DNA from: Mollicutes bacterium
Lineage (GTDB): Bacteria > Bacillota_I > Bacilli_A > Izemoplasmatales > Izemoplasmataceae
NCBI GenBank assembly: GCA_003568315.1
Contig: PWYL01000034.1
Coordinates: forward strand, 1 to 61,339
DNA: 61,339 nucleotides
Direction: 5' to 3'
In this document: in pieces, positions 26,601 through 35,922 of the stretch
Layout: every line of letters starts with the position of its first letter
Position numbering within the stretch: position 1 is the first letter of the stretch
The notes under the pieces: generated by a model
What the model was told of the DNA's origin: nothing
The model's input: only the letters and a program-made list of their open reading frames with translations
The model's database searches: none
Program-made: the position numbers and the translations under genes

Positions 26601-27013
26601 GAGAACAAGGACTCCCCTTGAAGGAGGCCATCGTCGAAGGCGGGAAAACACGCCTCCGCCCGATCTTCATGACGGCCTTGACCACCATCCTGGCCTTGAC
26701 GGCACTCGCCGTGGGTATCGGGGATGGTGCCGAACTCATGCAGCCCATGGCCATAACGGCGATCGGCGGACTCGTCTATGCGACGTTCCTCACCATCTTC
26801 ATCGTCCCGATCATCTATTACAGCCTCACGCTGCACGGCCGTTATGTCATCGGCGGTATCATCACCCTTGTGGGCCTCGGTCTCGGCATCTATCACCTCG
26901 TGACGGGGGCTTACGCTTTCGGTGCACTTTCGCTTTCCGTCGCCATCATCGCGGCACTATTGATGGTCTTTTATCCCCGTATCATCCAGAGTGGAGGAAG
27001 TGAGAAGGAATGA
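23675..27013 (+). CDS. RND-family multidrug exporter (HAE1/AcrB-like)
   Basis: Proton-driven inner-membrane exporter of 1112 residues with the duplicated RND layout: one helix, a large extracytoplasmic loop (about 40-370), six helices, a second loop and six helices. Recognisable parts are the N-terminal pattern DLIPDVNIPYAVVVTTYPGA, ALGIGMLVDNSIVVIENIFR with the proton-relay Asp in helix 4, and GVVVNNGIVLVDYIN in helix 10. The first loop holds an acidic helical insertion (QIEDDIETLITMLRNAGY) not usual in AcrB. No periplasmic adaptor or outer-membrane channel is present, as in monoderms (compare Bacillus SwrC). ATG 23675 follows AAGGA by ten bases. The stop overlaps the tetR start. Confidence 0.92.
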   Translation: MKNFIDYSVTKVVTVIMAVAAVVVFGVVSFNRMTTDLIPDVNIPYAVVVTTYPGATPEEVERDVSIPLENAFLTTANVHEVTTNSQENYSLVMIEFRPETDMDSALVEMREDINFVLDNLPDEAGNPAIIRLNPDMLPIMNFSVSYEGKDLEELTEWVEKTLRPRLERIPGVATINVSGGYESEIRVTIDQDAIDDYNQQIEDDIETLITMLRNAGYDEQADELEDMEIKLDKKFVGQVLQAQNFSFPVGFLEVDGIEYMVRVGDALGSLEEIRELKIFELEFPGFEAPIVTVDDVADVSFVDARERQYSKVNGENALTLSVQKSGEYATTDVTNDIHAAFAELTEDDDFETTILLDQGEYIEMATGSVIQNLIIGGILAIVILLLFLRSIRMTFIVGVAIPVSLLFAIILIYLAGITLNIVSLGGLALGIGMLVDNSIVVIENIFRMKNEGASNKDAAVYGAHQVAGAIIASTLTTIGVFLPIMFIEDFIREIFYQLALTITFSLVASLLIALTFVPAIANRLLRTDTTEKTRPTILDKVKNIYEKVLDFFFKFRFAVLAAVVVLFFAAFFLSISRGFEFFPATDEGAIRATVEIDPEHPVDFDTFTAKMDELYQDLQEYEDIETVGISLGGQLAMMGFGFDSFDSANVNIVLRDDRINTTQEVADMVAQLLETDYDMFNTEVAGTEMDMAALLGEGIQVRIKGPELETLRSEAVDFANALEDIEGLRNIDAGLGRPLQEIKITVDKDESIKYGLTVGQVLMATAEYLEGPERITQIRMDGRAYSLYVYEEGQERRTSVPDLDTLKQLEIATSPLGEPVILDDVADVLIQQGFAAITRVDGARAVTVSAGIETGYNASLVARDVEELLVEYEFPSGYDYEVLGEDEEIMAAIDTLILVGGLGILLVYMIMASQFQSFVYPLIIMFTIPLAFTGGFGILYLFGMPVSIVAIIGLIILSGVVVNNGIVLVDYINKLREQGLPLKEAIVEGGKTRLRPIFMTALTTILALTALAVGIGDGAELMQPMAITAIGGLVYATFLTIFIVPIIYYSLTLHGRYVIGGIITLVGLGLGIYHLVTGAYAFGALSLSVAIIAALLMVFYPRIIQSGGSEKE

Positions 27014-27609
27014 CCAAAGTGATAAATCCCAAGAAAGAGGCCATCCTGCAGGCCGTCCTCACATGTCTTCTCGGAGAGAGCGGCGAGGAAAAGCTGACGA
27101 TCTCCAATGTCGCGAAGAAGCTCGACATCGGAAAAAGCACCGTCTATGAATATTTCAAGAACAAGGAAGAACTCGTCAAGGGAGCTTTGGAGCTCGCCTT
27201 CGAGAAAAACGTCCCCGTCTTCACCGCGGGGGAGGAAGGGAAGGAGATGTCCTTTCGCGACGCCTTCTTCCGTTTCGTCGGCGCGCTCATCGATTCGACC
27301 CTTGACAACCAGAAACTCGAGACACTCACACACCATCCGGAAGTGGCCGTCCTTTCCCGTGAGACCAAGCGGGAACTGAAGGCGAAGATGCACCGTATCG
27401 TGGAGGGCATCCGCCGCCGGCTCAAAGATGTCCTGCAAAAGGGTGTGGACGAAGGCGAACTGTCGTCCGGTGTTTCCTCCACCCGGAAAGAGACCATCGA
27501 GATGCTCGTCTTCGGCGTGGTGATGTCTTTTGGGGATCCCACCCGGAGAAGGGACCGGGATGCCACGCTTCACGATTTGTATGTGAGTGTGAAGACGCTT
27601 CATCAATAA
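27010..27609 (+). CDS. TetR family transcriptional regulator
   Basis: DNA-binding repressor of 199 residues. The N-terminal helix-turn-helix is clear at about residues 27-60 (LTISNVAKKLDIGKSTVYEY followed by FKNKEELVKG); the C-terminal ligand domain is helical and unlike others I recognise. It starts on the ATGA that ends the RND gene, so exporter and regulator are translated together, and the 28-bp palindrome in front of the operon is its likely binding site. Probable role: derepress the exporter when a transported compound binds. Confidence 0.92.
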   Translation: MTKVINPKKEAILQAVLTCLLGESGEEKLTISNVAKKLDIGKSTVYEYFKNKEELVKGALELAFEKNVPVFTAGEEGKEMSFRDAFFRFVGALIDSTLDNQKLETLTHHPEVAVLSRETKRELKAKMHRIVEGIRRRLKDVLQKGVDEGELSSGVSSTRKETIEMLVFGVVMSFGDPTRRRDRDATLHDLYVSVKTLHQ

Positions 27610-27615
27610 AGCATG

Positions 27616-27645
27616 AAAAAAGTCGCCTGCGCAGGCGACTTTTTG
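27616..27645. terminator. Bidirectional terminator, RND operon and M3 peptidase gene
   Basis: AAAAAAGTCGCC (27616-27627), TGCGCA, GGCGACTTTTT: a perfect palindrome with A and T tails that ends both convergent transcripts. Confidence 0.93.
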
Positions 27646-27654
27646 TTTGGGGTA

Positions 27655-29349
27655 TCAGAGGTTCTTGTCGTCCATGTCTTCCAGGAACCGGTTGATTTCT
27701 TGGACGATATCGGGAAGGACGCCCTTTTCGAAGGGATTTTGGAGTTCGGCGAGTTTTAACAGGTCCAAGAACGTCTTGGAACCGCCGGCCTTGCAGAGTC
27801 CGACATAGCTTTGCCAGGCCTTGTCGCGGTCACTACGGCTCCAAAGCCAGTATTGGAAGGCGCAAGTCTGGGCGAGGGTGTAGTCGATCATGTAGAAGGG
27901 CACGACGAAGATGTGCATGATCCTGTGCCAGCCTCCGCCTCGTTCAAGGTAGTCGTCGTCATGATAGGTCTTGAAGGGCATGTAGGTCTTTTCCAGTTCA
28001 CGCCAGAGCGCTTTCCGCTCGGTCTGGGACAAATCGGGATTTTGAAAGATCTCGTGTTGGAACTCGTCGATGAGAGACCCATAGAGGATGAGAAAGAGGG
28101 CGCCGGAAAGATGGCTGAACTTGTACTTCGCGGTGTCGGGACCGAAGAAACCTTCGGCGTACGGCCAGGCGAAGAACTCCATGCTCATCGAGTGGATCTC
28201 GGCGCTCTCCATGGTGGGCATGTGGTATTCGGGAACCTCGAAATGGCGGGACATGAACATCTGGAAGGCATGGCCCGCTTCGTGGGTCAAGACGTCGACA
28301 TCGCCTTTCGTGCCGTTGAAATTGGCGAAGATGAAGGGGGACTCGTATTCGGGGAGGAAAGTGCAATACCCACCACCCGCCTTGCTTTTTTTCGCTTCGA
28401 GGTCCATGAGTTCCCTCTCAAGCATGAAACGGAAGAAGCGGGCGGTCTCTTCGCCCATGTCCTCATACATTTCCTTGGCTGTTCGCACGAGCTCGTCCTT
28501 GTCGCCTTGCGGGGTGGGGTTTCCGCTTTGGAACTCGAGGCCGAGGTCGTAGTGGTAGAGCTTGTCGAGTCCGAGACGTTGGCGTTTCTTCTCGGCGAAA
28601 GTCTCTGCGAGGGGGACGAGCCGCTTTTTGACTTCGTCGCGGTAGGCGGCGACATCTTTTGGCCCGTAGTCGATTCTTCCCAGCCGGTCGTAAGCGAGGG
28701 GGATGAAGGAGTCATATCCGAGCTTTTTGGCGATTTTTGAGCGGACCTTGACGAGTTTGTCGTAGAGGTCGTCGAATTGTTCCTCGTTCTCTTGGAAATA
28801 GCCGCTAACGGCCTCATAGGCCTTTTTCCGTGTGGCCCGGTTCGGGCTTTGCGTGAAGGGTGTCATCTGGCTCAGATTCCTTGTTTCTCCCTCGAAATCG
28901 ATCTCCGCGGCGGCGGTGATCTTGTTGAAGGTGGAAGCGAGCTTGTTTTCTTCCTGCAAATCTTCCATGATATCGTCGCTGAATGTTTTCAGCGACTGTT
29001 CGGCCTTTTGGAAAAGGAGATGACCTTTCCTTTTCTCGAGTTCTTCGCGGAACGGGGATTCCGCGAGCGCCTTGTAGAAACGGTTGTTCAACTGTGAATA
29101 AACGGGACCTTGCTGGTCGAAGAAGTCCTTCTCCTTCTCGTAGAAGGGATCCTTCGTGTTGACGGTGTGGCGGATCTGTGCCAACGAACTCATGGTGTGG
29201 AAATGCTTGCGGAGCTTGTTGACGGTTTCGATGGCGCTTTCTTGTGTTTCGACGTTTTGGGCGTTCTCGAAATTTTCGAGTGCCCGGAGGAAATCCTCCT
29301 TGAACGTCTCCATGTCGGGGCGGACATACTCGTAGTCCTTGAATTTCAT
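27655..29349 (-). CDS. pepF: M3 family oligoendopeptidase
   Basis: Cytosolic zinc peptidase that cuts short peptides. The zinc motif HEAGH is at residues 356-360 with the third ligand region MESAEIHSMS about 25 residues later; YHDDDYLERGGGWHR and the late FYMIDYTLAQ match the PepF/oligoendopeptidase branch. Length is 564 residues, usual for this subfamily. The ribosome site GAGGTGA precedes the ATG. A TACAAT -10-like hexamer lies upstream, without a convincing -35. Confidence 0.93.
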   Translation of the reverse strand: MKFKDYEYVRPDMETFKEDFLRALENFENAQNVETQESAIETVNKLRKHFHTMSSLAQIRHTVNTKDPFYEKEKDFFDQQGPVYSQLNNRFYKALAESPFREELEKRKGHLLFQKAEQSLKTFSDDIMEDLQEENKLASTFNKITAAAEIDFEGETRNLSQMTPFTQSPNRATRKKAYEAVSGYFQENEEQFDDLYDKLVKVRSKIAKKLGYDSFIPLAYDRLGRIDYGPKDVAAYRDEVKKRLVPLAETFAEKKRQRLGLDKLYHYDLGLEFQSGNPTPQGDKDELVRTAKEMYEDMGEETARFFRFMLERELMDLEAKKSKAGGGYCTFLPEYESPFIFANFNGTKGDVDVLTHEAGHAFQMFMSRHFEVPEYHMPTMESAEIHSMSMEFFAWPYAEGFFGPDTAKYKFSHLSGALFLILYGSLIDEFQHEIFQNPDLSQTERKALWRELEKTYMPFKTYHDDDYLERGGGWHRIMHIFVVPFYMIDYTLAQTCAFQYWLWSRSDRDKAWQSYVGLCKAGGSKTFLDLLKLAELQNPFEKGVLPDIVQEINRFLEDMDDKNL

Positions 29350-29407
29350 CGTATCACCTCGGCTTTATTGTATCATAGATTCAAGGCCCGGGTTCGAAGG
29401 ATATGCA

Positions 29408-31039
29408 TCACAGGATGACGATCCTTGATTGGAAATCCTGGTAATGGGCGAGGAGGTAACCGTCCTTGTAGGTGGTGAGGACACTGTGCTTTTGGAGTTT
29501 TTCATAGGGAATGTCCGTCTTCTCGCTTGCCATCCGGATGAGCCGGCCCCGCCTCTTCTTGTCGGTGATTTTCGCGAAATAGCACTTCGGCTTCGTGCGG
29601 CTTCTTTTCAAGTATGTCCGCTTCAACGCGTCCCGGTCCCACTCCGTGACACCTTGTTCGGCCAAAAAGTCATCGATGAAGGCATAGAGCTCATGGAGTT
29701 GGTATCCTCGCTCTTTGATCCCTTTCTCATGGAAAGCTTTATGAATTTGCAGGAAGGTGTCGAAGGGCTTTTGCGGAAGCCGCAGGAGAAGGGGGAAGAG
29801 GGTATCGCCGAAAAGACCGCGGTTATGGAAGATGTCGAGCATCCTTTCGACATTTTTCATGGTCTCGAGGTCTTCTTCGGCGAGGACATGGTTCTTTTTC
29901 ACCGTGTAGGGAGGACGCTCTTCGAAGACATAGGCGAAACGGTCGGCCTCTTTGCGGATCCTCGTGCCGCGGAGGAGTTTCAGAAAGCCGAGTTGCAGCT
30001 CTCTCGCACCCAGGGCGAACGTCTCGTCGAACGTATTTTTGAAACGTTCGAGACTTTCGGCCGGAAGCCCGGCGATGAGGTCGAGATGGAGGTCGACGAC
30101 ATCGTTCTCGCGGATCCATCTGATTATCCGGAAGAGTTTCTCGTTGTCTTGGGTTCTCCCGATGTGGCGATTCGTCTCCTTGTTCGTGGACTGGATGCCG
30201 ATCTCGAAACGGAAAAGTCCTTTCGGGGCGTTTTCGTGGATGCAAGCGACGATTTCTTCATCCAGGGTGTCACCGGTCATCTCGAATTGGAAGACGGTGC
30301 CTTCCTTGTGGTTTTCTGTGATGAAACGCACGATCTCCAAAGCTTCCGGGTTCGCGTTGAAGGTCCTGTCGAGGAACTTGAAGGTCTTGGCGCCATTTTC
30401 CAAAAGATGGAGGATGTCTTCTTTCACTTGGGAAAGATTGAAGAACCGCACTTTCTTTTCCATGGAGGAAAGGCAGTAGGAGCATTTGTACGGACAGCCA
30501 CGGGAGCTTTCGACATAAGCGATCCTTTTGCCCATCTCGGGTCCATCTTCTATGAATCTGTGAGGGGAGGCCAAAGCGGAGAGGTCTTGGATCTCTTCTA
30601 TGGGATTGTCGAAAAATCCTTTTTTTGTCCTGCCGGCGATGCTGGGAAGATGCCGGAGGTCTCTTCCTTTTGAAAAATGCGCGATGACATCGTCGAAGAC
30701 CGCCTCCCCTTCCCCTTTCACGATGAGATCGGCCCCTGTGGTCTCGAGAAAATGGCGGGCGTCATGACTGGTTTCCGGTCCGCCGAGGACGACGGGGATT
30801 CCGGTGTCTCTCTTGATGCGTCTTGTGAGTGTCATCACTGTCTCCACATTCCAGATATAGGTCGAAAAGCCCACGAAGAGGGGGTTTTTCGCTATCACGG
30901 CATCATAGACGGCATCGGGATCGTCCTTGATGGTGAAATCGAGGATGTCCACATCGATTGAGCTTTGCGCCTTGAGCAGGCGGACAGCGGTGTTCTTGTG
31001 GATGTATTTGGCATCGATGGCGACAAGCAGCGGTTTCAC
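29408..31039 (-). CDS. B12-binding radical SAM protein (DUF4080 type)
   Basis: Radical enzyme of unknown substrate. Residues 1-130 form a cobalamin-binding domain (VGFSTYIWNVETVM, VVLGGPETSHDA); the radical SAM core follows with the cluster motif CPYKCSYC at Cys182, Cys186 and Cys189, and the downstream MTGDTLDEE and LIAGLPAES strands. The C-terminal 150 residues match the DUF4080 tail of this family. The His-X-X-Gly cobalamin loop is not obvious, so B12 may bind base-on or not at all. 543 residues, alone in its transcript, between the M3 peptidase gene and divergent uvrB. Confidence 0.88.
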   Translation of the reverse strand: MKPLLVAIDAKYIHKNTAVRLLKAQSSIDVDILDFTIKDDPDAVYDAVIAKNPLFVGFSTYIWNVETVMTLTRRIKRDTGIPVVLGGPETSHDARHFLETTGADLIVKGEGEAVFDDVIAHFSKGRDLRHLPSIAGRTKKGFFDNPIEEIQDLSALASPHRFIEDGPEMGKRIAYVESSRGCPYKCSYCLSSMEKKVRFFNLSQVKEDILHLLENGAKTFKFLDRTFNANPEALEIVRFITENHKEGTVFQFEMTGDTLDEEIVACIHENAPKGLFRFEIGIQSTNKETNRHIGRTQDNEKLFRIIRWIRENDVVDLHLDLIAGLPAESLERFKNTFDETFALGARELQLGFLKLLRGTRIRKEADRFAYVFEERPPYTVKKNHVLAEEDLETMKNVERMLDIFHNRGLFGDTLFPLLLRLPQKPFDTFLQIHKAFHEKGIKERGYQLHELYAFIDDFLAEQGVTEWDRDALKRTYLKRSRTKPKCYFAKITDKKRRGRLIRMASEKTDIPYEKLQKHSVLTTYKDGYLLAHYQDFQSRIVIL

Positions 31040-31086
31040 ATGGCATACCCCCGAACGGTTTCATTCTACCACACGGATAAGAATTG

Positions 31087-31095
31087 TGATAGAAT
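31087..31095 (+). promoter_or_regulatory. Extended -10 promoter of uvrB
   Basis: TGATAGAAT, an extended -10 element, 22 bases before the TTG start. No LexA-type box that I can recognise is visible. Confidence 0.6.
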
Positions 31096-31116
31096 TGGAA
31101 TATCGAGGTGATCGCA

Positions 31117-33078
31117 TTGGCCTACAAACTCGTGACGGAATACGTTCCCAAGGGCGACCAGAAAAAAGCCATCGAGAAACTCGCCGCGAACATCAAGGCG
31201 GGTGTTTGCGAACAGGTCCTCCTCGGTGCCACGGGCACCGGGAAGACCTTCACGATGAGCAACGTCATCGCCGACCTCGACAAGCCGATTCTCGTCCTCG
31301 CCCACAACAAGACCCTCGCGGGTCAACTCTACAGCGAATTCAAGGAGTTCTTCCCCGAGAACCGCGTCGAGTATTTCATCTCCTACTACGACTATTATCA
31401 ACCCGAAGCCTATGTGCCTAGCCGGGACCTCTATATCGAGAAGGATTTGCAGATGAACGAGGAGATCGACGAACTCCGCCACAGCGCCACGGCGAGCCTT
31501 CTCGAGCGTCGTGACGTGATTGTCGTCGCGAGTGTCAGTTGCATCTATGGCATCGGGGATCCCAAAGACTACGAAGAAGCGACGATCACTTTGAGAAAAG
31601 GTGACATCCTCGACCGCGACCGCCTCATCGACAAGCTCGTGGACATGCTTTTCGAGCGGAATGACATGGACTTCAAACGGGGGACCTTCCGGGTGAAAGG
31701 CGACATCGTGGAAATCCTCCCGACCTACCAGAAGTCGAAAGGCATCCGGATAGAATTCTTCGATGACGAGATCGAGCGCATCCGTTCCTTCGACATCGTG
31801 AGCGGGGAGATCCTCGAGGACTATTCGGTCGTGACAATCTTTCCCGCGACCCAGTTCGTCACCAACAAAGAGAAACTCGAAGAGGGGATCCGCCGCATCG
31901 AGGAAGAACTCGAAGAAAGAGTGGCCCATTTCGAGAAGGAAGGCAAGCTCGTCGAGGCCGAACGCTTGAAACAACGCACGAACTACGATATCGAGATGCT
32001 TAGGGAGATCGGTACCTGCAAGGGGGTCGAGAACTACTCCCGCCATCTCTCTTTGCGTGATGCGGGGGAGACTCCCTCGACGCTCATGGACTTCTTCGGT
32101 GACGACTACCTCCTCATCGTGGACGAGTCCCACGTCACCCTCCCGCAGGTGCGAGGGATGTATGTCGGGGACCGCTCCCGCAAGCAGACGCTTGTCGATT
32201 ACGGTTTCCGCCTCCCTTCGGCTCTCGACAACCGCCCGCTCGATTTCGACGAGTTCCTCGCGAAGACCGACCGGGTGGCCTATGTGAGCGCGACCCCCGG
32301 GGATTACGAACTTTCCCGCACCGACCATGTCGTCGAACAGATCATCCGTCCCACGGGACTGCTCGATCCCCATGTGGAAGTGCGCCCGAAAAAAGGACAG
32401 ATCGACGACATCGTCCAAGAGATCCAAACACGCGCCGCCAGGAAGGAACGCACCCTCGTCACCACCTTGACAATCAAGATGGCCGAGGATCTGACGAGTC
32501 ATTTCAAGGAGCTCGGCATGAAGGTCGCCTATCTCCATTCGGAGATCGATTCGCTCGAGCGGATCGAGATCATCCGCGATCTGCGCCTCGGCGTATACGA
32601 TGTCTTGGTGGGCATCAACCTCCTGAGAGAAGGTCTGGACCTGCCGGAAGTCTCCTTCATCGCCATTCTCGATGCCGACAAGGAAGGCTTCCTCCGCAGC
32701 GAGACGAGTCTCATCCAGACCATCGGCCGTGCCGCGCGCAATGTGAACGGCACCGTATATCTCTATGCGGAAAAAGAGAGCGCGGCGATGCGCGGTGCCA
32801 TCGAGGAGACAAGACGCCGCCGGGAGATCCAAAAGGCCCACAACGAAAAATACGGCATCACCCCGACGACGGTGAAGAAGGACGTCCGGGATTCGATAAG
32901 AATCAAGCTCGAGGCTGTCGATGAGAAACCGAAAAAAATCTCTGAGATGGACAGGGAAGAAAGAAGCGACCTCGTCGACGAACTCGAACGCGACATGCGC
33001 AAAGCGGCCAAGGCGCTCGATTTCGAGCGTGCGGCCGAGATACGCGATCTCATCATCGAAATCAAATCCACATTGTGA
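31117..33078 (+). CDS. uvrB: Excinuclease ABC subunit B
   Basis: Damage-verifying helicase-like subunit of nucleotide excision repair; loads UvrC after UvrA delivers it. It has the Walker A GATGTGKT at residues 37-44, the DNA-clamping beta-hairpin region [43 protein letters not shown], and the C-terminal UVR domain ([12 protein letters not shown]) that contacts UvrC. 653 residues from the TTG at 31117, chosen because GAGGTGA ends five to six bases before it; GTG 31108 is part of that ribosome site. uvrA and uvrC are not adjacent. Confidence 0.96.
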   Translation: MAYKLVTEYVPKGDQKKAIEKLAANIKAGVCEQVLLGATGTGKTFTMSNVIADLDKPILVLAHNKTLAGQLYSEFKEFFPENRVEYFISYYDYYQPEAYVPSRDLYIEKDLQMNEEIDELRHSATASLLERRDVIVVASVSCIYGIGDPKDYEEATITLRKGDILDRDRLIDKLVDMLFERNDMDFKRGTFRVKGDIVEILPTYQKSKGIRIEFFDDEIERIRSFDIVSGEILEDYSVVTIFPATQFVTNKEKLEEGIRRIEEELEERVAHFEKEGKLVEAERLKQRTNYDIEMLREIGTCKGVENYSRHLSLRDAGETPSTLMDFFGDDYLLIVDESHVTLPQVRGMYVGDRSRKQTLVDYGFRLPSALDNRPLDFDEFLAKTDRVAYVSATPGDYELSRTDHVVEQIIRPTGLLDPHVEVRPKKGQIDDIVQEIQTRAARKERTLVTTLTIKMAEDLTSHFKELGMKVAYLHSEIDSLERIEIIRDLRLGVYDVLVGINLLREGLDLPEVSFIAILDADKEGFLRSETSLIQTIGRAARNVNGTVYLYAEKESAAMRGAIEETRRRREIQKAHNEKYGITPTTVKKDVRDSIRIKLEAVDEKPKKISEMDREERSDLVDELERDMRKAAKALDFERAAEIRDLIIEIKSTL

Positions 33079-33087
33079 GGGAGTTAT

Positions 33088-33975
33088 ATGAAAGAACTGG
33101 CCATCGTGGACGAAAAGATCTTTGAAGTCGAGAATCTCGCGTTCACTTACCCCAAAAACAAGGTAGAGGCGCTACGAGATGTGAGTTTCAGTGTCAGAAA
33201 AGGTGAGGTCTTCGGTATCCTCGGTCCCTCGGGGGCCGGTAAATCCACCACGCAGAAGATACTCATCCGTCTTCTCAAGGACTACCGGGGGCATGTCCGC
33301 TATCGGGGGAAGGATCTGCGCGCATACAACGATTCCTTCTATGAGGACATCGGTGTCGGCTTCGAACTTCCCGTGCATTTTTCCAAGCTCACCGCCGTGG
33401 AGAACATGGATTTCTTCAAACGCCTCTATCAAAGACACATCGACTATGATGCGCTTTTGGCGCGGGTCGGCCTTGCCGAGGACAAGGAGAGACTCGTCGG
33501 GGAACTCTCCAAGGGGATGAAGGTAAGGTTGAATTTTGTCCGGGCCCTTCTGAACGACCCGCAGGTCCTCTTTCTCGATGAACCGACGAACGGACTCGAT
33601 CCGGCCAACGCCCGCATCATCAAGGATCTCGTGCAGGAGTTCAAAGAGAAGGGGGGCACCGTGATTCTCTCCACCCATCTCATGAACGATGTCGAGGAAC
33701 TCTGCGACCGTGTCGCCTTCATCACGCAAGGCGTCATCCGCGAGATATCCACCCCTCGCGAATTGAAAATCAGACATGGCAAACGTGAGGTTCGCGTGGA
33801 ATACCACGAGAACAATTGCACGAACGAGAAGACCTTTCCGCTGGATAAAATCGGTGAGAACCCGGAGTTCTTGGATATTCTCAAGAATCGTTCCGTTGAG
33901 ACCATCCATAGCGGCGAGACTTCGTTGGACGAGATTTTCATCAAAGTGACGGGGGAGGAAATCTCCCATGAATAG
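33088..33975 (+). CDS. ABC transporter ATP-binding protein
   Basis: ATPase of an ABC-2 type exporter. Walker A is GPSGAGKST, the signature is LSKGMKVR (a degenerate LSGGQ, common in this export subgroup), Walker B is VLFLDEPTNGLDP, and the switch His is in STHLMNDVEELC. The C-terminal 70 residues form the usual accessory domain. It follows uvrB by nine bases but has its own ribosome site, and overlaps the first permease gene by eight bases. The substrate is unknown; the two unlike permeases suggest a heteromeric exporter of a drug, peptide or lipid. Confidence 0.92.
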   Translation: MKELAIVDEKIFEVENLAFTYPKNKVEALRDVSFSVRKGEVFGILGPSGAGKSTTQKILIRLLKDYRGHVRYRGKDLRAYNDSFYEDIGVGFELPVHFSKLTAVENMDFFKRLYQRHIDYDALLARVGLAEDKERLVGELSKGMKVRLNFVRALLNDPQVLFLDEPTNGLDPANARIIKDLVQEFKEKGGTVILSTHLMNDVEELCDRVAFITQGVIREISTPRELKIRHGKREVRVEYHENNCTNEKTFPLDKIGENPEFLDILKNRSVETIHSGETSLDEIFIKVTGEEISHE

Positions 33976-34687
33976 CCTCATGGTCCTTTTGCAAGCGGAA
34001 TTCAAGCGACTCGCCAAATACAACATCATCCAGGTGTCGTTGGGGGTGACCGTGCTTTGGCTCGCAGTCCTCTTTTTGATCGGTCAAAACGAAGCCGGAG
34101 CGTTCATCCCCCTTTTCATCTTCATGGACGTCTCGCTCATGACGATGCTTCTCATCGGCGCCGGTCTCTTCTATGAAAGACAGGAAAACACTCTGAAGAC
34201 GCTCATGGTCACGCCCGCCTCCACGGCGGGGATCATCGCTTCGAAAATCGTGAGCGCCGTCTACATCGCTCTGCAGTCGACCATCCTCATCGCACTCGCG
34301 GGTCATTTCTTCTTCGATGCGACCATCAACTTCTTCGCGCTCATCCCGCTTGTCGTGCTGGTCGCGATCTCACATGCCGTCATCGGCTATCTTGTCGCCA
34401 TGTATGTCAAGGATTTCACCTCGATGCTGGCCATGCTCATGCTCTATATGTTTGTCTTCGCCTTCCCTTCGATCTTCTATGCCATCGACATGATCGGCGG
34501 GGTGTGGGAGACGTTGCTCATCGTGAGCCCCTCACACGCAGCGATGATTCTCATTGACTTCTCCTTCGGTGCCGAGGAGACCATGACCCTCGTGGTCGTC
34601 GGTGTCGTCTATCTTTCCTTGCTTTCTATCCTGCTCATGCGCTTTTTCGTCTATCCGAAATATATCGAGACCGCCATCAAGGAGTGA
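33968..34687 (+). CDS. ABC-2 type permease (first subunit)
   Basis: Integral membrane subunit of 239 residues with six predicted helices; LFYERQENTLKTLMVTP is the cytoplasmic coupling segment conserved in ABC-2 permeases, contacting the ATPase. It overlaps the ATPase gene by eight bases and is followed four bases later by the second permease, with which it probably pairs. No ligand can be inferred. Confidence 0.88.
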   Translation: MNSLMVLLQAEFKRLAKYNIIQVSLGVTVLWLAVLFLIGQNEAGAFIPLFIFMDVSLMTMLLIGAGLFYERQENTLKTLMVTPASTAGIIASKIVSAVYIALQSTILIALAGHFFFDATINFFALIPLVVLVAISHAVIGYLVAMYVKDFTSMLAMLMLYMFVFAFPSIFYAIDMIGGVWETLLIVSPSHAAMILIDFSFGAEETMTLVVVGVVYLSLLSILLMRFFVYPKYIETAIKE

Positions 34688-34691
34688 TGGT

Positions 34692-35477
34692 ATGAACAAG
34701 TATGCAAGACTCCTCGTGTATGAACTGAAGACGATCATCAGAGAGAAGATGACCCTCATTCTGCTCATCTATCCGCTTTTCATGCTTCTCATCGGGGCGT
34801 TTCTCATCCCCGGCCTCATCGACAACTACGGAGAGACGGCCGCGGGACAGGAGATGGCGAGTCTCATCGTCATCATCATCTTCGCCGCAATAGCCCCTTT
34901 CGTCGGCTCATCACTGCTCGGGTTCAGCCTTCTGGACCACAAAGACGAAAACACCCTGGACACCATCCGGGTCACACCGCTCTCTCTCAAGGGCTATGTC
35001 CTCTTCAAGACCGCCTATGTCTATGTTCTCACGGCGAATGCCGCTTTTTGGACGTTGTTCGGGGTCAAACACCTCTCGGGGGATGCCTACACCTTCCACG
35101 GTGTCAACCTCTGGGACTTTTTCTCCGCGGGCGACATCGCGGTTTTTGCGCTCGTAGCCGCGGCGTTCACCCCGGTCTTCGCGTTTTTCCTCGCCGCCAT
35201 ATCCAAAAACAAGATCGAGGGGTTCGCTTACATGAAGGTGTTCGGGGTTGTCGCTATCATGCCCGCGATCATCGCCCTTGAACCCTTGCAGGACTTCCGA
35301 CAGTACTTTCTCGGGATATGGCCGCTCTTTTGGCCGACGAAAGGATTGCTGGTGGATGTCGGTCTTCTCGAACACGCCCACAATCTACACGCTTTTTGGT
35401 ACATGGCCATAGGCATCGTGTATCCGCTCGCACTCTCTTTGCTGTTGTTTGGATTTTTCGAACGCAATCTCGATTGA
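34692..35477 (+). CDS. ABC-2 type permease (second subunit)
   Basis: Membrane subunit of 261 residues with six helices. The coupling segment SLLDHKDENTLDTIRVTPLS parallels that of the first permease, so the two probably form a heterodimer around one ATPase dimer. ATG 34692 is chosen over the in-frame upstream ATG, which lies inside the first permease; AAGGAG is eight bases before it. The operon ends at the terminator at 35516. Confidence 0.88.
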   Translation: MNKYARLLVYELKTIIREKMTLILLIYPLFMLLIGAFLIPGLIDNYGETAAGQEMASLIVIIIFAAIAPFVGSSLLGFSLLDHKDENTLDTIRVTPLSLKGYVLFKTAYVYVLTANAAFWTLFGVKHLSGDAYTFHGVNLWDFFSAGDIAVFALVAAAFTPVFAFFLAAISKNKIEGFAYMKVFGVVAIMPAIIALEPLQDFRQYFLGIWPLFWPTKGLLVDVGLLEHAHNLHAFWYMAIGIVYPLALSLLLFGFFERNLD

Positions 35478-35515
35478 ACCGCTCCCCCTTCGAACATAAA
35501 ACAGTTTTTCCCACG

Positions 35516-35549
35516 ACGGAGGTCCCTCTCCCGGGACTTCCGTTTTTTA
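35516..35549 (+). terminator. Terminator of the ABC exporter operon
   Basis: ACGGAGGTCCC (35516-35526) pairs GGGACTTCCGT (35533-35543) with one G-T pair, then six T. A second, smaller hairpin around GGGATGCCATCCC follows without a T-run. Confidence 0.88.
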
Positions 35550-35629
35550 TGTGTGGGATGCCATCCCGCACCAACACGGCATTTTCATAGACCCCCCCAC
35601 CCAAAAAATCAACATATACAATGCAAAAA

Positions 35630-35700
35630 TGAATAAAATTAATAAGAAGATTAAAAAAGTTAAAATAAGTATTGACAAACCATAAAAGCCTATGTAAAAT
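35630..35700 (+). promoter_or_regulatory. Consensus promoter with A/T-rich upstream tract, tiny-ORF operon
   Basis: TTGACA at 35672-35677, 17-base spacer, TAAAAT at 35695-35700. The 40 bases before the -35 are almost only A and T with phased A-tracts, like an UP element of very active promoters. The region from the preceding terminator to here (35550-35671) has no other gene. Transcription should start near 35707. Confidence 0.85.
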
Positions 35701-35776
35701 GAAGGTGAAGATAAAGGAAATCAACAACAACATCAAAAATATCAAGTTCCAAAATAAAAAAAGTGAGGAAATGAAG

Positions 35777-35872
35777 ATGATTAATGATATCGGTTACACA
35801 CTTTTCACCGAGACACAGAACCGCCAACATCTCGACCGTCTGGAAAAAAACATCCGCAAGACCAATCGTTAG
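35777..35872 (+). CDS. Tiny protein 1 of the tandem array (31 aa)
   Basis: First of five consecutive tiny ORFs. GTGAGG lies eight bases before ATG 35777; an in-frame ATG at 35771 is too close to the ribosome site. The product is a hydrophilic, charged helix whose core ETQNRQHLDRLEKNIRK resembles the shared pattern of the other members with one extra residue, so it is the most divergent copy. No signal peptide or membrane helix. I do not recognise the family. Codon use looks like that of real genes, and the array spacing supports translation. Confidence 0.6.
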   Translation: MINDIGYTLFTETQNRQHLDRLEKNIRKTNR

Positions 35873-35922
35873 TCCGAAACATGATCCAACGTTTCTACCA
35901 TGAATGAAAGGAAGTGAAGGAA

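Noticed and set aside
27655-28740. Long plus-strand frame opposite the M3 peptidase
   Set aside because: Antisense of the HEAGH-containing gene; no independent signals.
31066-32841. 591-codon frame on the minus strand inside uvrB
   Set aside because: Antisense to a highly conserved gene, no motif and no ribosome site.
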